From Nonomuraea pusilla (GTDB lineage Bacteria; Actinomycetota; Actinomycetes; Streptosporangiales; Streptosporangiaceae), in NCBI RefSeq assembly GCF_900109355.1, contig NZ_FOBF01000005.1:186001-250000 (forward strand): a DNA stretch of 64,000 nt, in the 5' to 3' direction. How positions within the stretch are numbered: the stretch's first letter is position 1; every line of letters starts with the position of its first letter. Under the pieces are notes generated by a model. The model was not told the DNA's origin, did not search any database, and saw only the letters and a program-made list of their open reading frames with translations. This document shows, piece by piece, positions 9,460-18,800 of this stretch. The position numbers were made by a program, and so were the translations under genes.

Positions 9460-10533
9460 ATGCCTCGTTTCCGCCAGATCCTGGACACCATGCCGGCCTA
9501 CAAGCCGGGCAAGGCCGTGGTCGCACCCGACGGCCGGTCCTTCAAGCTCTCCTCCAACGAGTCGCCGTTCGACCCGCTGCCCTCCGTGGTGGAGGCGATC
9601 GCCGAGGGCGCGCGGCAGATCAACCGGTACCCCGACCCGGGCGCCACGCAGCTGACCGAGGCCATCGCGGAGCGGTACGACGTGCCGTTCGAGCACGTCG
9701 CGCTGGGCGCGGGCTCCGTCACCGTCGCGCAGCAGCTCTTCGAGACGGTGGGCGAGCCGGGCGCCGAGGTCGTCTACGCCTGGCGCTCGTTCGAGGCGTA
9801 CCCGCTGCTGGCGGACCTGGCCGGGGCGACGTCCGTGCGGGTGCCGCTGGCCGGCGAGGACCACGACCTCGACGCCATGGCGAAGGCGATCACGCCCGCC
9901 ACCCGCATGGTGTTCGTGTGCAACCCGAACAACCCCACCGGCACGTCGGTCCGCCGCGCCGAGCTGACCGCGTTCCTCGACCGGGTGCCCGAGGACGTCC
10001 TGGTGGTGCTGGACGAGGCCTACCGCGAGTACGTCCGCGACGAGGACGTCCCCGACGGCCTCACCCTCTACCGCGACCGGCCGAACGTGGCCGTGCTGCG
10101 CACGTTCTCCAAGGCGTACGGGCTGGCGGGGCTGCGCGTCGGCTACCTCATCGCGCACGAGCCCGTCGCGGCCACCGTGCGCAAGACGATCATCCCGTTC
10201 GCGGTCAACCACCTCGCGCAGGTCGCCGCCGTCGCCTCGCTCAGGGCCGAGGACGAGCTGAGCGAGCGCGTCGAGCGCGTGGTCAAGGAGCGCACCCGGG
10301 TGAGGGAGGCGCTGATCGCGCAGGGCTGGGACGTTCCGCCGACCGAGGCGAACTTCGTCTGGCTCAGGCTGGGCGAGCGCACGCTCGACTTCGCCGCCGC
10401 CTGCGCGGTGGAGGGCGTGGCCGTGCGGCCGTTCGCGGGCGAGGGCGCCCGGGTGTCGATCGGCGACGCGGAGGCGAACGACGCCTTCCTCACCGCCGCC
10501 GCCCGCTTCCGGGAGCGGACGCAGGGCGCCTAG
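9460..10533 (+). CDS. hisC: histidinol-phosphate/aromatic aminotransferase
   Basis: A 357-residue fold-type I PLP aminotransferase. Diagnostic motifs are [33 protein letters not shown], the [11 protein letters not shown] substrate loop, LDEAYREYV, and the lysine motif [16 protein letters not shown] that binds PLP. This is the HisC/Pat branch; a lone copy away from other his genes is often the aromatic aminotransferase (pat) version, so the exact substrate is uncertain. TATGGT six bases before the ATG suggests a leaderless transcript. The gene overlaps the EamA transporter tail-to-tail by four bases. Confidence 0.85.
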   Translation: MPRFRQILDTMPAYKPGKAVVAPDGRSFKLSSNESPFDPLPSVVEAIAEGARQINRYPDPGATQLTEAIAERYDVPFEHVALGAGSVTVAQQLFETVGEPGAEVVYAWRSFEAYPLLADLAGATSVRVPLAGEDHDLDAMAKAITPATRMVFVCNPNNPTGTSVRRAELTAFLDRVPEDVLVVLDEAYREYVRDEDVPDGLTLYRDRPNVAVLRTFSKAYGLAGLRVGYLIAHEPVAATVRKTIIPFAVNHLAQVAAVASLRAEDELSERVERVVKERTRVREALIAQGWDVPPTEANFVWLRLGERTLDFAAACAVEGVAVRPFAGEGARVSIGDAEANDAFLTAAARFRERTQGA

Positions 10534-11465
10534 GCCGGAGCCTCCTCGGCGGCGGGGGCCTTCGACGTGGAGCGTCGCTCTGTGGACACCACCAGGGCGA
10601 CGCCCAGGAGGATCACCACGCCGCCGAGCACGATCTGGGTGGTCACGTGCTCGTCCACGACGAGGACGCCCAGCAGCACCGCGACGACTGGGTTGACGTA
10701 GGCGTACGTGGCGACGAGCGAGATCGGGGCGTTGCCGAGCAGCCAGGTGAAGGCGGTGAAGCCGACGAGCGAGCCGACCAGCACCAGGTAGGCGAGCGCC
10801 AGCCACGAGCGCCCCGACACCGCCGCCCAGTCGAGGTGCTCGCCGAGCGACGTGCCGGTCACGGCGAGTCCTGCGCCGCCCACGAGCATCTCCACCGTGC
10901 TGGCCGCGAACGGGTGGGCGGGCATCGGGATGCGGGCCGACAGGAACGATCCGATCGACCACGACAGCGACGCCACCAGGATCACGACGACGCCGCCGGT
11001 ACTGGCCGACTCGCCCCCGCCGTTGAGCGACAGCGCGGCGACGCCGCCGAACCCGACCAGCACCCCCGCTGCGGTCAGCAGCGCGGGACGGTCCCTGACG
11101 GCGATCCTGAACACCACGAGCCACAGCGGCACCGACGCCACGAGCAGCGCGGCCAGGCCGCTGGAGATGTGCTGTTCGGCGACCGCCACCATGCCGTTGC
11201 CGCCGGTCAGCAGGAGCAGCCCGACGAGCGCGGCGCCGAGGAACTGCCGCGGCGTCATCCTGAACGGCTCCCAGCCCTTCCTGACCAGGAGGAACCCGCC
11301 GAGCAGCAGCCCCGCCGTGACGAACCGGAGCGCGCCGCTGAGCATCGGCGGCAGCGTCTCGATGGCGATCCTGATGCCGAGGTAGGTCGAGCCCCACACG
11401 ACGTAGACGATGGCCAGCGCGCCCCAGACGAGCGGGGCACGGGTGTCAGCGGCGTTGGAGCTCAT
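10530..11465 (-). CDS. EamA/DMT-superfamily exporter
   Basis: A 311-residue inner-membrane protein with about ten hydrophobic helices arranged as two EamA repeats. The first starts [21 protein letters not shown] and the second near [19 protein letters not shown]. It ends with a short basic/Ala-rich cytoplasmic tail. EamA members export amino acids or other metabolites; the substrate is unknown, though the convergent aminotransferase neighbour is suggestive. I start at ATG 11465 rather than an upstream ATG because TATTGT lies eight bases before it on the minus strand, a likely -10 element. Confidence 0.82.
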   Translation of the reverse strand: MSSNAADTRAPLVWGALAIVYVVWGSTYLGIRIAIETLPPMLSGALRFVTAGLLLGGFLLVRKGWEPFRMTPRQFLGAALVGLLLLTGGNGMVAVAEQHISSGLAALLVASVPLWLVVFRIAVRDRPALLTAAGVLVGFGGVAALSLNGGGESASTGGVVVILVASLSWSIGSFLSARIPMPAHPFAASTVEMLVGGAGLAVTGTSLGEHLDWAAVSGRSWLALAYLVLVGSLVGFTAFTWLLGNAPISLVATYAYVNPVVAVLLGVLVVDEHVTTQIVLGGVVILLGVALVVSTERRSTSKAPAAEEAPA

Positions 11466-11636
11466 GGCTGATGACAATAGCGGGCGGTCACCGGACAAAC
11501 CTCGCCGGGATCGGACCAGGAAGCTGGCGGGATCTTAGCGGTGATGGTCTTTCACGCCACTGTTACGGCTCCGGGGCGGCTGCGAGGATCGAGGCGTTTC
11601 CGCAGATGAAGCCACTAAGGAAGGAAATTTCGCGAA

Positions 11637-12149
11637 ATGTCCACCTTCTTCGCGCCTGCCCCGGCCGGTCCCGTGAGCACGCACGGCTCCGGGTCGGCCG
11701 TCACGGCGGTGCCCGCCGCCTCGCCCGACGTCGCCGCGGCGCACTTCGCCGCCCGCCTCGCCTTCGAGACCGACGTGTCCGACGTGGCCGCCGATCTCGC
11801 CGCCCGCGTGCCCTGCCTCGTCGTGGTCGACTCGCGGAGCCGCGAGAGCTGGGAGCAGGGGCACGTCGAGGGCGCCGTCCACCTGCCGACCGCCGAGATC
11901 GCCGCCAGGGCGGCCGAGACGGTCCCCGCCGGGGCCACGGTGGTGACCTACTGCTGGGGTCCGGGCTGCAACGGCGCCACGCGCGCCGCCCTGGAGTTCG
12001 CCCGGCTCGGCCATCCGGTGAAGGAGATGATCGGAGGCTTCGAGTACTGGGCGAGGGAGGGCTTCCCGGTGGAGACGGCCTCCGGCGTGACCCGCCGCCC
12101 GGCGGACCCGCTCACCGCCCCCGTGTCGGGCGCGTCCTGCGCGTGCTGA
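11637..12149 (+). CDS. rhodanese-like sulfurtransferase
   Basis: A single-domain rhodanese of 170 residues. After about 55 Ala-rich residues comes VVVDSRSRESWEQGHVEGAVHLP, the typical substrate-site strand. The active-site loop is TYCWGPGCNGA with catalytic Cys at about position 106; a CxGxGCNGA loop is characteristic of many actinobacterial rhodaneses. The protein ends in SCAC, a second Cys pair that might take part in persulfide relay (inference). AAGGAAGGA sits about 10 bases before the ATG. It stands alone between a divergent transporter and a convergent regulator. Confidence 0.82.
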   Translation: MSTFFAPAPAGPVSTHGSGSAVTAVPAASPDVAAAHFAARLAFETDVSDVAADLAARVPCLVVVDSRSRESWEQGHVEGAVHLPTAEIAARAAETVPAGATVVTYCWGPGCNGATRAALEFARLGHPVKEMIGGFEYWAREGFPVETASGVTRRPADPLTAPVSGASCAC

Positions 12150-12494
12150 CGCGCTGAGAGGCTGCCACAGGGCCGTGAAGGGCCGGTGGTCCTGCTGTGA
12201 AGCCCGAGCCTCGTGCGGCCCGCACGGGTCGCCACAGCCCTCGTGGGGGCCATCTCGGGAACGTGCCGGAAAAGCTGGTGCCCCCGTCCGAATCCTGTCG
12301 ATCGGGGGCGTTGGAGAACATACCCGCATCTCCACGGGTCAACCAAGAAGTTCACAAAAGCCGGCGACGACATTCGCCCGCCGTACACGCTTTGTCAATA
12401 ATTCTCCACATTCCTCCATATTCCTCCGGAAGGAGGGCCGAAGAGAGGCCCGCCGCCTGGAAGGGGAAGGGGCGGCGGACCTCGCCCGTGCGGG
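12150..12494. other. 345-bp convergent intergenic region with hairpins
   Basis: No gene is recognised here. Near the regulator's 3' end are two inverted repeats that could end its minus-strand transcript: CCTCC-GGAA-GGAGG at 12423-12436, and an 8-bp stem at 12450-12457/12471-12478 around a 13-base loop. Neither is followed by a clear T run. A stretch around 12280-12310 superficially resembles a T-loop but fails as a tRNA. Confidence 0.35.
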
Positions 12495-13784
12495 CTACCT
12501 CGGGCCCAGCTTCTCCACGATCAGCCGGTACAGCTGGCGGGGCCGGCCAGGCTGCGGAGTGCGGTTCGGCGGAAGCGGCCACGCGAGTCCCTCGTCAACC
12601 AGCGTGCGCAGCAACCGCCTGGCGGTCCGCGGGGTGACGCCGAGCATCTTGCCCGCGCCCTCCGCGTCGACCACCGTGTCCCCGCCTTCGAGCTTGGCCG
12701 CCAGCCGGGCCAGCACCTCGACGCCCTTCGGCTTCAACGGCGTGGCGCCCGCGGGCGGCATGCGCGGGGCCGGGATGAGCGCTCTGCCCTCGCGGTCCAC
12801 CGCGAACCCCTGCGCCTGCTTGCCCGCCTGCGCGCGTGCCAGCGCCGCCCGCGCGTGCGACTCCGCGTCGTGCGCCGTGCGTCCCATGCCCACGCCGACC
12901 TCGACCGCCAGCCCCAGCTCGTCGCGTACCTTCCCGGCGAACGGGAGCACGCGGAACCCGTCCGTCGCCGTCGCGATCGAGCCCCTGGTCGCGGTGATCA
13001 GGTAGCTGTGGTCGTCGATGGGCCAGACGGTGGCGTTGATGCGGTTCGCCTCCTGCACCAGCAGCCGGTGCAGCGACAGCCGCAGCTCGTCGCGCCAGTA
13101 GCGGGGCGCGGCGCGGCGCACGGGCTCGCGCAGCGTCGGCACCTCCACCAGCACCACGGTGAGCTGTGACTCCTCCAGCCGGTGGTGCGCCCCGAGCAGC
13201 GCCGCGGTGTGCAGCGCCGTGCGGACCGCGGCCGACGTCGGCCTGATCCTGATCGCCGGCACGCCCGACGTCTGCAACCGCTCGGCCACCGCGGGCAGGC
13301 ACGTCAGCGCTCCCGTGGTGACGCCCTGCCTGACCAGCCGCTCGTGGTAGGCGGCGATCGTTCCCGTCGCCCCCGGCTCGTCGCGGCTGTGCACGTCCGT
13401 CGCCGAGATCCCCAGATCCGTGTACGCCTCCTCGACGTCCGCCCTGCTGACCACGTCGATGCTGACCCTTCTCGGGTCGACGCGCGGGTCGAGCGCGGCC
13501 TTGGCCAGTGCCGCCACCAGCGCCGCCCCGCCCAGCTGCACGTACGTGGCCGGCATCGTCAGCACGCCGGAACGCCGGGCCAGGTCGTACGGGACCGGGC
13601 TGGCGAACAGGCACGCGTCGACGCCGGGCCCGAGCCGCGTCACCTTGTCGGGCGCCTCCTGCTCGTCGCGGTAGGCCGCCGCGACGAGGCGACAGGGCAG
13701 CGGCGCCGCCGCGTGCCCCATCAGCATCACTCTTTCGACCAGGTCGTGGGGTCCGACCACGCCGATGGTGAGGTCCGGTGTCAT
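12495..13784 (-). CDS. multidomain transcriptional regulator with C-terminal winged helix, unrecognised
   Basis: I do not recognise this 429-residue protein by name. Residues about 1-180 look like an alpha/beta sensor fold beginning DLTIGVVGPHDLVERV. Residues about 200-310 resemble a nucleotidyl-cyclase/GGDEF-like module (ATVWPIDDHSYLITAT, VEVGVGMGRTAHDAESHA) without an obvious GGDEF sequence. The last 85 residues carry a winged helix (GAGKMLGVTPRTARRLLRTLVDEG). A cytosolic regulator responding to a small ligand is inferred. The start is uncertain: ATG 13784 begins directly before the first strand, while ATG 13844 would add 20 residues and has TAAACG nine bases upstream. It lies downstream of murA on the same strand after a 200-bp gap. 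Confidence 0.6.
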   Translation of the reverse strand: MTPDLTIGVVGPHDLVERVMLMGHAAAPLPCRLVAAAYRDEQEAPDKVTRLGPGVDACLFASPVPYDLARRSGVLTMPATYVQLGGAALVAALAKAALDPRVDPRRVSIDVVSRADVEEAYTDLGISATDVHSRDEPGATGTIAAYHERLVRQGVTTGALTCLPAVAERLQTSGVPAIRIRPTSAAVRTALHTAALLGAHHRLEESQLTVVLVEVPTLREPVRRAAPRYWRDELRLSLHRLLVQEANRINATVWPIDDHSYLITATRGSIATATDGFRVLPFAGKVRDELGLAVEVGVGMGRTAHDAESHARAALARAQAGKQAQGFAVDREGRALIPAPRMPPAGATPLKPKGVEVLARLAAKLEGGDTVVDAEGAGKMLGVTPRTARRLLRTLVDEGLAWPLPPNRTPQPGRPRQLYRLIVEKLGPR

Positions 13785-13985
13785 GGCGCCCGGGCGTGAC
13801 ACTCGGGGAGTTTCTTCGGCCCTCTCGACCAATGTTCGTCCCATCCTGCCGTCCGTTTACGGTGCTCTCTTTTGGAACGATCGCTCGCGGGGCCCGTAAT
13901 GTCACGCCCGACTTTTCCGGAAAGCTACTCTGCCTGACCCTCCGACTCGATGTATCGCCAGCTCAGCGGGGCTTTTCTCGCATAT

Positions 13986-15251
13986 TTAGCGATCAGAAAT
14001 CTCTCGTGTAATGTCCGCCCCGAGTGCGCGCATTCGGGTCGCGAGATGAGCGTGGCCGCGGTCGATGAGGTAGCCGGACTCGATGACCGTCTCGCCCTCG
14101 GCGGCCAGGCCCGCGAGCACGAGGGCGATGCCGGAGCGCAGGTCGTGCGCGGTGACGCGGGCGCCGGTCAGCGGCGTGGGCCCGAAGACCATCGCCCTGC
14201 TGTCCTCGACCTGCACGTTCGCGCCCATCTTGTTGAGCTCTCCGGCCAGGGCGAACCTGCCGTCGAAGATGCGCTCGTGGATGTAGCTGGTGCCGTCGGC
14301 GAGGGCGGCGACCGTCATCATCGGCGACTGCAGGTCGGTGGCGAAGCCGGGGTAGGTGTCGGTGATGATGTTGATCGGCCGCAGCGGGCGGTCGCAGCGT
14401 ACGTGCAGCACCGCGCCCTGCCGGGCGAAGTCGACGCCCATCTGCTCCAGCTTGTACCGCACCACGCCCAGGTCGAGGCCGGTGCCGACGAGGCTCAGCT
14501 CGCCGCCGGTGATGGCGGCCGCCATGGCGAAGACGCCGGCGTCGAGCCGGTCGGGCATCACGGTGTGCTCGACCGCGTGCAGCTCCTCGACGCCCTCGAC
14601 CGTGATGAAGCCGGTGCCGCCGCCCCTGATGCGCGCGCCCATCTTGCTGAGCATGTCGATGACGTCCAGCACCTCGGGCTCCAGCGCCGCGTTCTCGATC
14701 ACGGTGGTGCCCCTGGCCAGCGCGGCGGCCATGATGAGGTTCTCGGTGCCGGTGTGGGACGGGGTGTCGAGGTAGAGCGTGGCGCCGGTCAGGCCCGACG
14801 CCTTGACGTGGATGACGGTCTCGCCCTCGTCGACGACGGCGCCGAGCCGCTTGTAGCCGAGGTAGTGGAAGTCGAGGTTGCGGCTGCCCAGGTTGCAGCC
14901 GCCGACGCCCTCGACGACGGCCTCGCCCAGGCGGTGCAGCAGGGCGGGGGTGAACAGCACCGACCCGCGGAAGCGCCTTGCGATCTCGGCGGGCAGCACC
15001 GGGTTGTTCAGCCGGGACGCGTCGATGACCAGCGTGCGCTCCGCCTCGTGGAGCTCCACGTACGCGCCGACGGCCTCGGCCAGTTCCACGGCGCGGCGGA
15101 CGTCCTCGATGATCGGGACGTTCCGCAGGACGGTGCGGCCCTTGGCGGCGAGCAGAGCCGCACCGATCATGGGGAGCACGGCGTTCTTCGCGCCCTGGAT
15201 GAACGCGGTTCCACGCAGTGCGTTGCCACCGCGCACGCGGTAACGGACCAT
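13986..15251 (-). CDS. murA: UDP-N-acetylglucosamine 1-carboxyvinyltransferase
   Basis: Transfers enolpyruvate from PEP to UDP-GlcNAc, the first committed cytosolic step of peptidoglycan synthesis. The 421-residue protein has normal length, with Lys22-Asn23 in IQGAKNAVLP and the catalytic Cys119 in GGCNLGSRNLDFH. A cysteine here predicts fosfomycin sensitivity, unlike mycobacterial MurA, which has Asp. DRLDAGVFAMAAAITGG and the closing ALADGTSYIHERIF region are also typical. The start is set by AAGGAG nine bases before ATG 15251; an upstream in-frame start lacks a site. It follows purC by 78 bp on the same strand. Confidence 0.92.
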   Translation of the reverse strand: MVRYRVRGGNALRGTAFIQGAKNAVLPMIGAALLAAKGRTVLRNVPIIEDVRRAVELAEAVGAYVELHEAERTLVIDASRLNNPVLPAEIARRFRGSVLFTPALLHRLGEAVVEGVGGCNLGSRNLDFHYLGYKRLGAVVDEGETVIHVKASGLTGATLYLDTPSHTGTENLIMAAALARGTTVIENAALEPEVLDVIDMLSKMGARIRGGGTGFITVEGVEELHAVEHTVMPDRLDAGVFAMAAAITGGELSLVGTGLDLGVVRYKLEQMGVDFARQGAVLHVRCDRPLRPINIITDTYPGFATDLQSPMMTVAALADGTSYIHERIFDGRFALAGELNKMGANVQVEDSRAMVFGPTPLTGARVTAHDLRSGIALVLAGLAAEGETVIESGYLIDRGHAHLATRMRALGADITREISDR

Positions 15252-15329
15252 TTCGTGCGGCTCCTTGCGAATGAACGTGAGGCTTGATCGGGCCAACAGT
15301 AGCCGCTCACACCAGGTGGCCCAGCCGAA

Positions 15330-16166
15330 TCACCCGTTAAAGGGAGTGCCCGTGATGCGCTCGTACGCCTCCAGATAGCGCTGCCTGGTGCGTTCGACGA
15401 CGTGGTCGGGAAGGCGAGGCGGCGGATTTCCGGTGGATTTGTCCCATCCCGATTCGGGCGACGTCAACCAATCCCGGACATATTGCTTGTCAAAGGAGGG
15501 CTGTGCGCGGCCCGGCTGCCATTCGTCGGCCGGCCAGAATCGCGAGGAGTCGGGCGTCAGCACCTCGTCGCCGAGGGTCAGCACGCCGTCGGAGTCCCAG
15601 CCCAGCTCGATCTTCGTGTCGGCCACGATGATGCCGCGCTCGCGAGCGATCTCCGCGCCCCTCTCGTACACCGCGAGCGTGATGCGGCGCAGCTCCTCGG
15701 CGGTCTCCTCGCCGACCTCCGCGACCACCTGCTCGTACGAGATCGGCTCGTCGTGCTGCCCCATCGGGGCCTTCGTGGACGGCGTGAAGATCGGCTCGGG
15801 CAGGCGGGAGCCGTCGTCCAGGCCCTCCGGCAGGCGGATGCCCGAGACGGCGCGGTCGCGCCGGTAGTCGGCCAGGCCGCCGCCCGCCAGGTAGCCGCGC
15901 GCCACGCACTCGACCTGCACCATGCGCAGCGGCCTGCACAGCACGCTGCGGGAGTCGTCGCCCCTGGCCACGACGTGGTTGGGGACGACGTCCTTCAGCT
16001 GGTCGAACCACCACAGCGAGAGCTGGGTGAGGATGGCGCCCTTGTCGGGGATGCCGGGTTCGAGGACGTAGTCGAAGGCCGAGATGCGGTCGGAGGCCAC
16101 CATGAGCAGCAGCCCCTCGTCGGTCTCGTAGAGGTCGCGGACCTTGCCCGAGTGAACGTGCTTCAT
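15330..16166 (-). CDS. purC: phosphoribosylaminoimidazole-succinocarboxamide synthase
   Basis: SAICAR synthase joins aspartate to CAIR using ATP in de novo purine synthesis. The 278-residue protein starts HVHSGKVRDLYETDEG, the ATP-binding beta-hairpin. It has SDRISAFDYVLEPGIPDKG, RPLRMVQVECVARGYLAGGG, FTPSTKAPMGQHDEPIS and VADTKIELGWD, all family hallmarks. Its ATG overlaps the purD stop in an ATGA junction, implying translational coupling. The order purD-purC is common in actinobacteria. Confidence 0.95.
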   Translation of the reverse strand: MKHVHSGKVRDLYETDEGLLLMVASDRISAFDYVLEPGIPDKGAILTQLSLWWFDQLKDVVPNHVVARGDDSRSVLCRPLRMVQVECVARGYLAGGGLADYRRDRAVSGIRLPEGLDDGSRLPEPIFTPSTKAPMGQHDEPISYEQVVAEVGEETAEELRRITLAVYERGAEIARERGIIVADTKIELGWDSDGVLTLGDEVLTPDSSRFWPADEWQPGRAQPSFDKQYVRDWLTSPESGWDKSTGNPPPRLPDHVVERTRQRYLEAYERITGTPFNG

Positions 16167-17377
16167 TGCGCGATGTCCGTCCTGTAGTGCGAGCCGCGCA
16201 GCCGGATCCTCGACACCAGCTCGTACGCGTTCTCCCGCGCGGTCTTCTGGTCGGGCCCGCTGCCCACGATGCTGAGCACCCGGCCGCCGGCGGAGACGAT
16301 GCGGTCGCCGTCGCGCCGCGTGCCCGCGTGGATGACGTACGCGTGCCCGGTCGGCTCCAAGCCCTCGATGACGTCGTCCTTCACCGGGGGGCCCGGGTAG
16401 TTCTCGGCCGCGACGACCACGGTGACGGCCGAGCCGTCCTTGAAGACCGGGTCGGGGCCCAGCTCGCCGGTGGCGCAGGCCATGAGGAGCCCCCCGAGCG
16501 GGGTCTCCAGCCGGTCGAGCAGCACCTGGGTCTCGGGGTCGCCGAATCGCGCGTTGAACTCGACCACCTTCGGCCCCTTCGAGGTGAGCGCCAGGCCCAC
16601 GTACAGCACGCCCTGGTAGGGCAGGCCGCGGCGGGACAACTCGCCGATCGTGGGGTGCACCACCTCGCGCATGACCTGGTCGGTCAGGCCCGCGGGCGCC
16701 CAGGGGAGCGGCGTGTACGCCCCCATGCCGCCGGTGTTGGGGCCCTCGTCGCCGTCGTAGGCGCGCTTGAAGTCCTGGGCGAGCTGCAGCGGCACGGCCG
16801 TGCTGCCGTCGCACAGCGCGAACAGCGACACCTCGGGCCCGTCGAGGTACTCCTCGATCACCACGCGCTCGCAGGCGCGGGCGTGCTGCAGCGCCTGCTC
16901 GCGGTCGCGGGTGACGACGACGCCCTTGCCCGCGGCCAGGCCGTCGTCCTTGACCACGTACGGCGCGCCGAACTCGTCGAGTGCGGCGGCGGCCTCCTGC
17001 TCGGTGGCGCAGGTGCGCGCGCGGGCCGTCGGCACGCCCGCCGCCATCATGATCTCCTTGGCGAACGCCTTCGAGCCCTCGATCATGGCGGCGTCCCTGG
17101 ACGGGCCGAAGCAGGCGATGCCCGCCTCGCGCACCGCGTCGGCGACGCCCGCGACGAGCGGCGCCTCCGGGCCGACGACCACGAGGTCGGCACGCAACCG
17201 GGTCGCCAGCTCGGCCACCTGCTCGGGATCGACGGGATCGACGGGGTGGACGGTGGCCACCTCCTCGATGCCCGGGTTGCCTGGGGCACAATGGAGGTCG
17301 GTGACCTGCTGATCGAGCTTGAGCGAACGGCAAAGGGCGTGCTCACGCCCGCCGGAACCAATGACTAGAACGCGCAC
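16163..17377 (-). CDS. purD: phosphoribosylamine-glycine ligase
   Basis: GAR synthetase, an ATP-grasp enzyme of purine synthesis, about 404 residues. It shows VLVIGSGGREHAL at the N-terminus, VVGPEAPLVAGVADA, YVVKDDGLAAGKGVVVT (ATP loop), DFKRAYDGDEGPNTGGMGAY and VEFNARFGDPETQ (metal ligands). I prefer GTG 17377, which gives the usual start residues and has GAGAAT seven bases upstream; ATG 17386 adds three residues. It overlaps purC by four bases. Its start region faces the folded corA leader, with a shared divergent gap of about 315 bp. Confidence 0.93.
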   Translation of the reverse strand: MRVLVIGSGGREHALCRSLKLDQQVTDLHCAPGNPGIEEVATVHPVDPVDPEQVAELATRLRADLVVVGPEAPLVAGVADAVREAGIACFGPSRDAAMIEGSKAFAKEIMMAAGVPTARARTCATEQEAAAALDEFGAPYVVKDDGLAAGKGVVVTRDREQALQHARACERVVIEEYLDGPEVSLFALCDGSTAVPLQLAQDFKRAYDGDEGPNTGGMGAYTPLPWAPAGLTDQVMREVVHPTIGELSRRGLPYQGVLYVGLALTSKGPKVVEFNARFGDPETQVLLDRLETPLGGLLMACATGELGPDPVFKDGSAVTVVVAAENYPGPPVKDDVIEGLEPTGHAYVIHAGTRRDGDRIVSAGGRVLSIVGSGPDQKTARENAYELVSRIRLRGSHYRTDIAQ

Positions 17378-17512
17378 GGGCTCCATTCTCGCAGGCCCGT
17401 GGCGGTGCCGCCGCTCCGGTCCCGGCGGGGGGACGGCGCGGGAAGGGCGTGTTCCTTCGGCGGGGTTCACCGGCTTGTGGTAAGTTAGGGCGGCTTTGCG
17501 GCGTCCCGTGAT

Positions 17513-17693
17513 GATTGGAGGTGGTCCGGGATGAATCCTGGTGATCCCAGCAGTACGTGCTCGCGCACGTACGCCGTGCATACCCCCGACCACTCCAATC
17601 CGGCAGCCTGATCGTGCCTCCACGCATGTGCGTCGATTGAGGTGATTTTTCATCGCGCGTGGAGCGTGCCAGGTCGGGCGGAAAGGGACTGCC
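17513..17693 (+). promoter_or_regulatory. folded 5' leader RNA candidate upstream of corA
   Basis: Between purD and corA lies DNA with nested, nearly perfect inverted repeats. P1 pairs 17513-17526 with 17588-17600 (13 pairs, one bulged G). Inside it, P2 pairs GGGAT 17528-17532 with ATCCC 17544-17548, and P3 pairs GTACGTGC 17553-17560 with GCACGTAC 17565-17572 around TCGC. Together these form a three-way junction. A second hairpin pairs CTCCACGC 17618-17625 with 17657-17664, its loop holding GGTGATTTTT. GGCAG at 17602-17606 can pair with CTGCC at 17689-17693, next to the start codon. A TAAGTT -10 candidate is at 17481. The layout suggests a riboswitch; position suggests Mg2+ control. It does not carry the conserved M-box core. 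Confidence 0.6.
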
Positions 17694-18800
17694 ATGCGCT
17701 CGTCCACGCTTTTCCGTCGTATCAACCGTCACCCGGTGCAGCAGCCGCGCGTCGCGCGCCCGCTCCCGCAGCCCGTGCGTGAGCCCTGCGTGCCCCCCGT
17801 CGACTCGCTCGTGGAGTACGGCGCCTACGTCGAGGGCAAGAAGATCTACGCCCTCGACATCGCCGAGGCTCTGGAGCTCGTGCGCAAGCACAACGAGGAC
17901 GGCGCAGGCGCCTTCGTCTGGGTGGGGCTCCACGAGCCCGCCGCGCCCGAGGTCGAATGGCTGGCCGAGGTCTTCGGCCTGCACCCGCTGGCCGTCGAGG
18001 ACGCCGTCAAGGCCCACCAGCGTCCCAAGGTCGAGCGGTACGGCGACTCGCTGTTCATGGTGCTCAAGACCGTCGCCTACCTCGACCACGACGAGCTGAC
18101 CGCGAGCAGCGAGATCATCGCCACCGGCGAGATCATGGTGTTCCTCGGCGCCGACTTCGTCGTGACCGTGCGCCACGGGCGGCACTGCCCCCTGATCGAG
18201 GTGCGCGAGCGGCTGGAGGACCACCCCGAGCTGCTCAAGCGGGGCCCGTCCGGCGTGCTGCACGCCATCGCCGACCACGTCGTCGACAGGTACCTCCAGG
18301 TGGCCGACCTCATGCAGCTGGAGCTGGAGGAGGTCGAGGCCACCGTCTTCGCCGACGTCAGCTCCCGCGACATCAACCGCATCTACCAGCTCAAGCGCGA
18401 GATGCTGGAGCTCAAGCGGGCGGTCACGCCGCTGCTGTCGCCCCTGTCGGCGCTCCCGCAGCGCCGCGTGATCCCCTCGGAGATGCGCGACTACTTCCGC
18501 GACGTCGGCGACCACCTCTCCCGCGTCTGCGAGCAGGTCGAGTCGTCGAACGAGCTGTGCAGCTCCATACTGCAGGCGGCTCTCGCGCGCTCGAACGCCC
18601 TGGCCAACGAGGACATGCGCAAGATCTCGTCCTGGGTGGCCATCCTCGCCGTACCCACGATGATCGCGGGCATCTACGGCATGAACTTCGACTTCATGCC
18701 CGAGACCAAGCAGGTCTGGGGCTACCCGGCCGTGCTGGCCGTCATGGTCACCGCCTGCGTCCTGCTGCACCGCGGCTTCCGGCGCAACGGCTGGCTCTAG
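17694..18800 (+). CDS. corA: CorA-family magnesium/cobalt transporter
   Basis: A 368-residue CorA/MIT channel for Mg2+ (or Co2+/Ni2+), a homopentamer with a large cytosolic funnel. Residues about 40-300 are the cytosolic alpha/beta and long-helix domain (FVWVGLHEPAAPEVEWLAEVFGLHPLAVEDA). Two C-terminal membrane helices follow, with the signature GMN at about 329-331 in GIYGMNFDFMPE. The basic, Pro-rich first 35 residues are extra. GGAAAGG precedes the ATG by seven bases. The gene is led by an intricately foldable RNA (17513-17693) and overlaps the glycerophosphodiesterase tail-to-tail by four bases. Confidence 0.9.
   Translation: MRSSTLFRRINRHPVQQPRVARPLPQPVREPCVPPVDSLVEYGAYVEGKKIYALDIAEALELVRKHNEDGAGAFVWVGLHEPAAPEVEWLAEVFGLHPLAVEDAVKAHQRPKVERYGDSLFMVLKTVAYLDHDELTASSEIIATGEIMVFLGADFVVTVRHGRHCPLIEVRERLEDHPELLKRGPSGVLHAIADHVVDRYLQVADLMQLELEEVEATVFADVSSRDINRIYQLKREMLELKRAVTPLLSPLSALPQRRVIPSEMRDYFRDVGDHLSRVCEQVESSNELCSSILQAALARSNALANEDMRKISSWVAILAVPTMIAGIYGMNFDFMPETKQVWGYPAVLAVMVTACVLLHRGFRRNGWL

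Noticed and set aside
12240..12330. Possible tRNA
   Set aside because: A CCGAATCC stretch looks like a T-loop, but no cloverleaf with matching acceptor and anticodon stems can be drawn.
12423..12478. Definite intrinsic terminator
   Set aside because: The stems are present but no T run follows in the required direction; left as a possible structure only.
17481..17693. Canonical M-box (ykoK) magnesium riboswitch
   Set aside because: Only a short AGGTGATTTTT stretch and a GTTAGG resemble it; the conserved core and 3' closing segment are absent, and the visible stems form a different junction.
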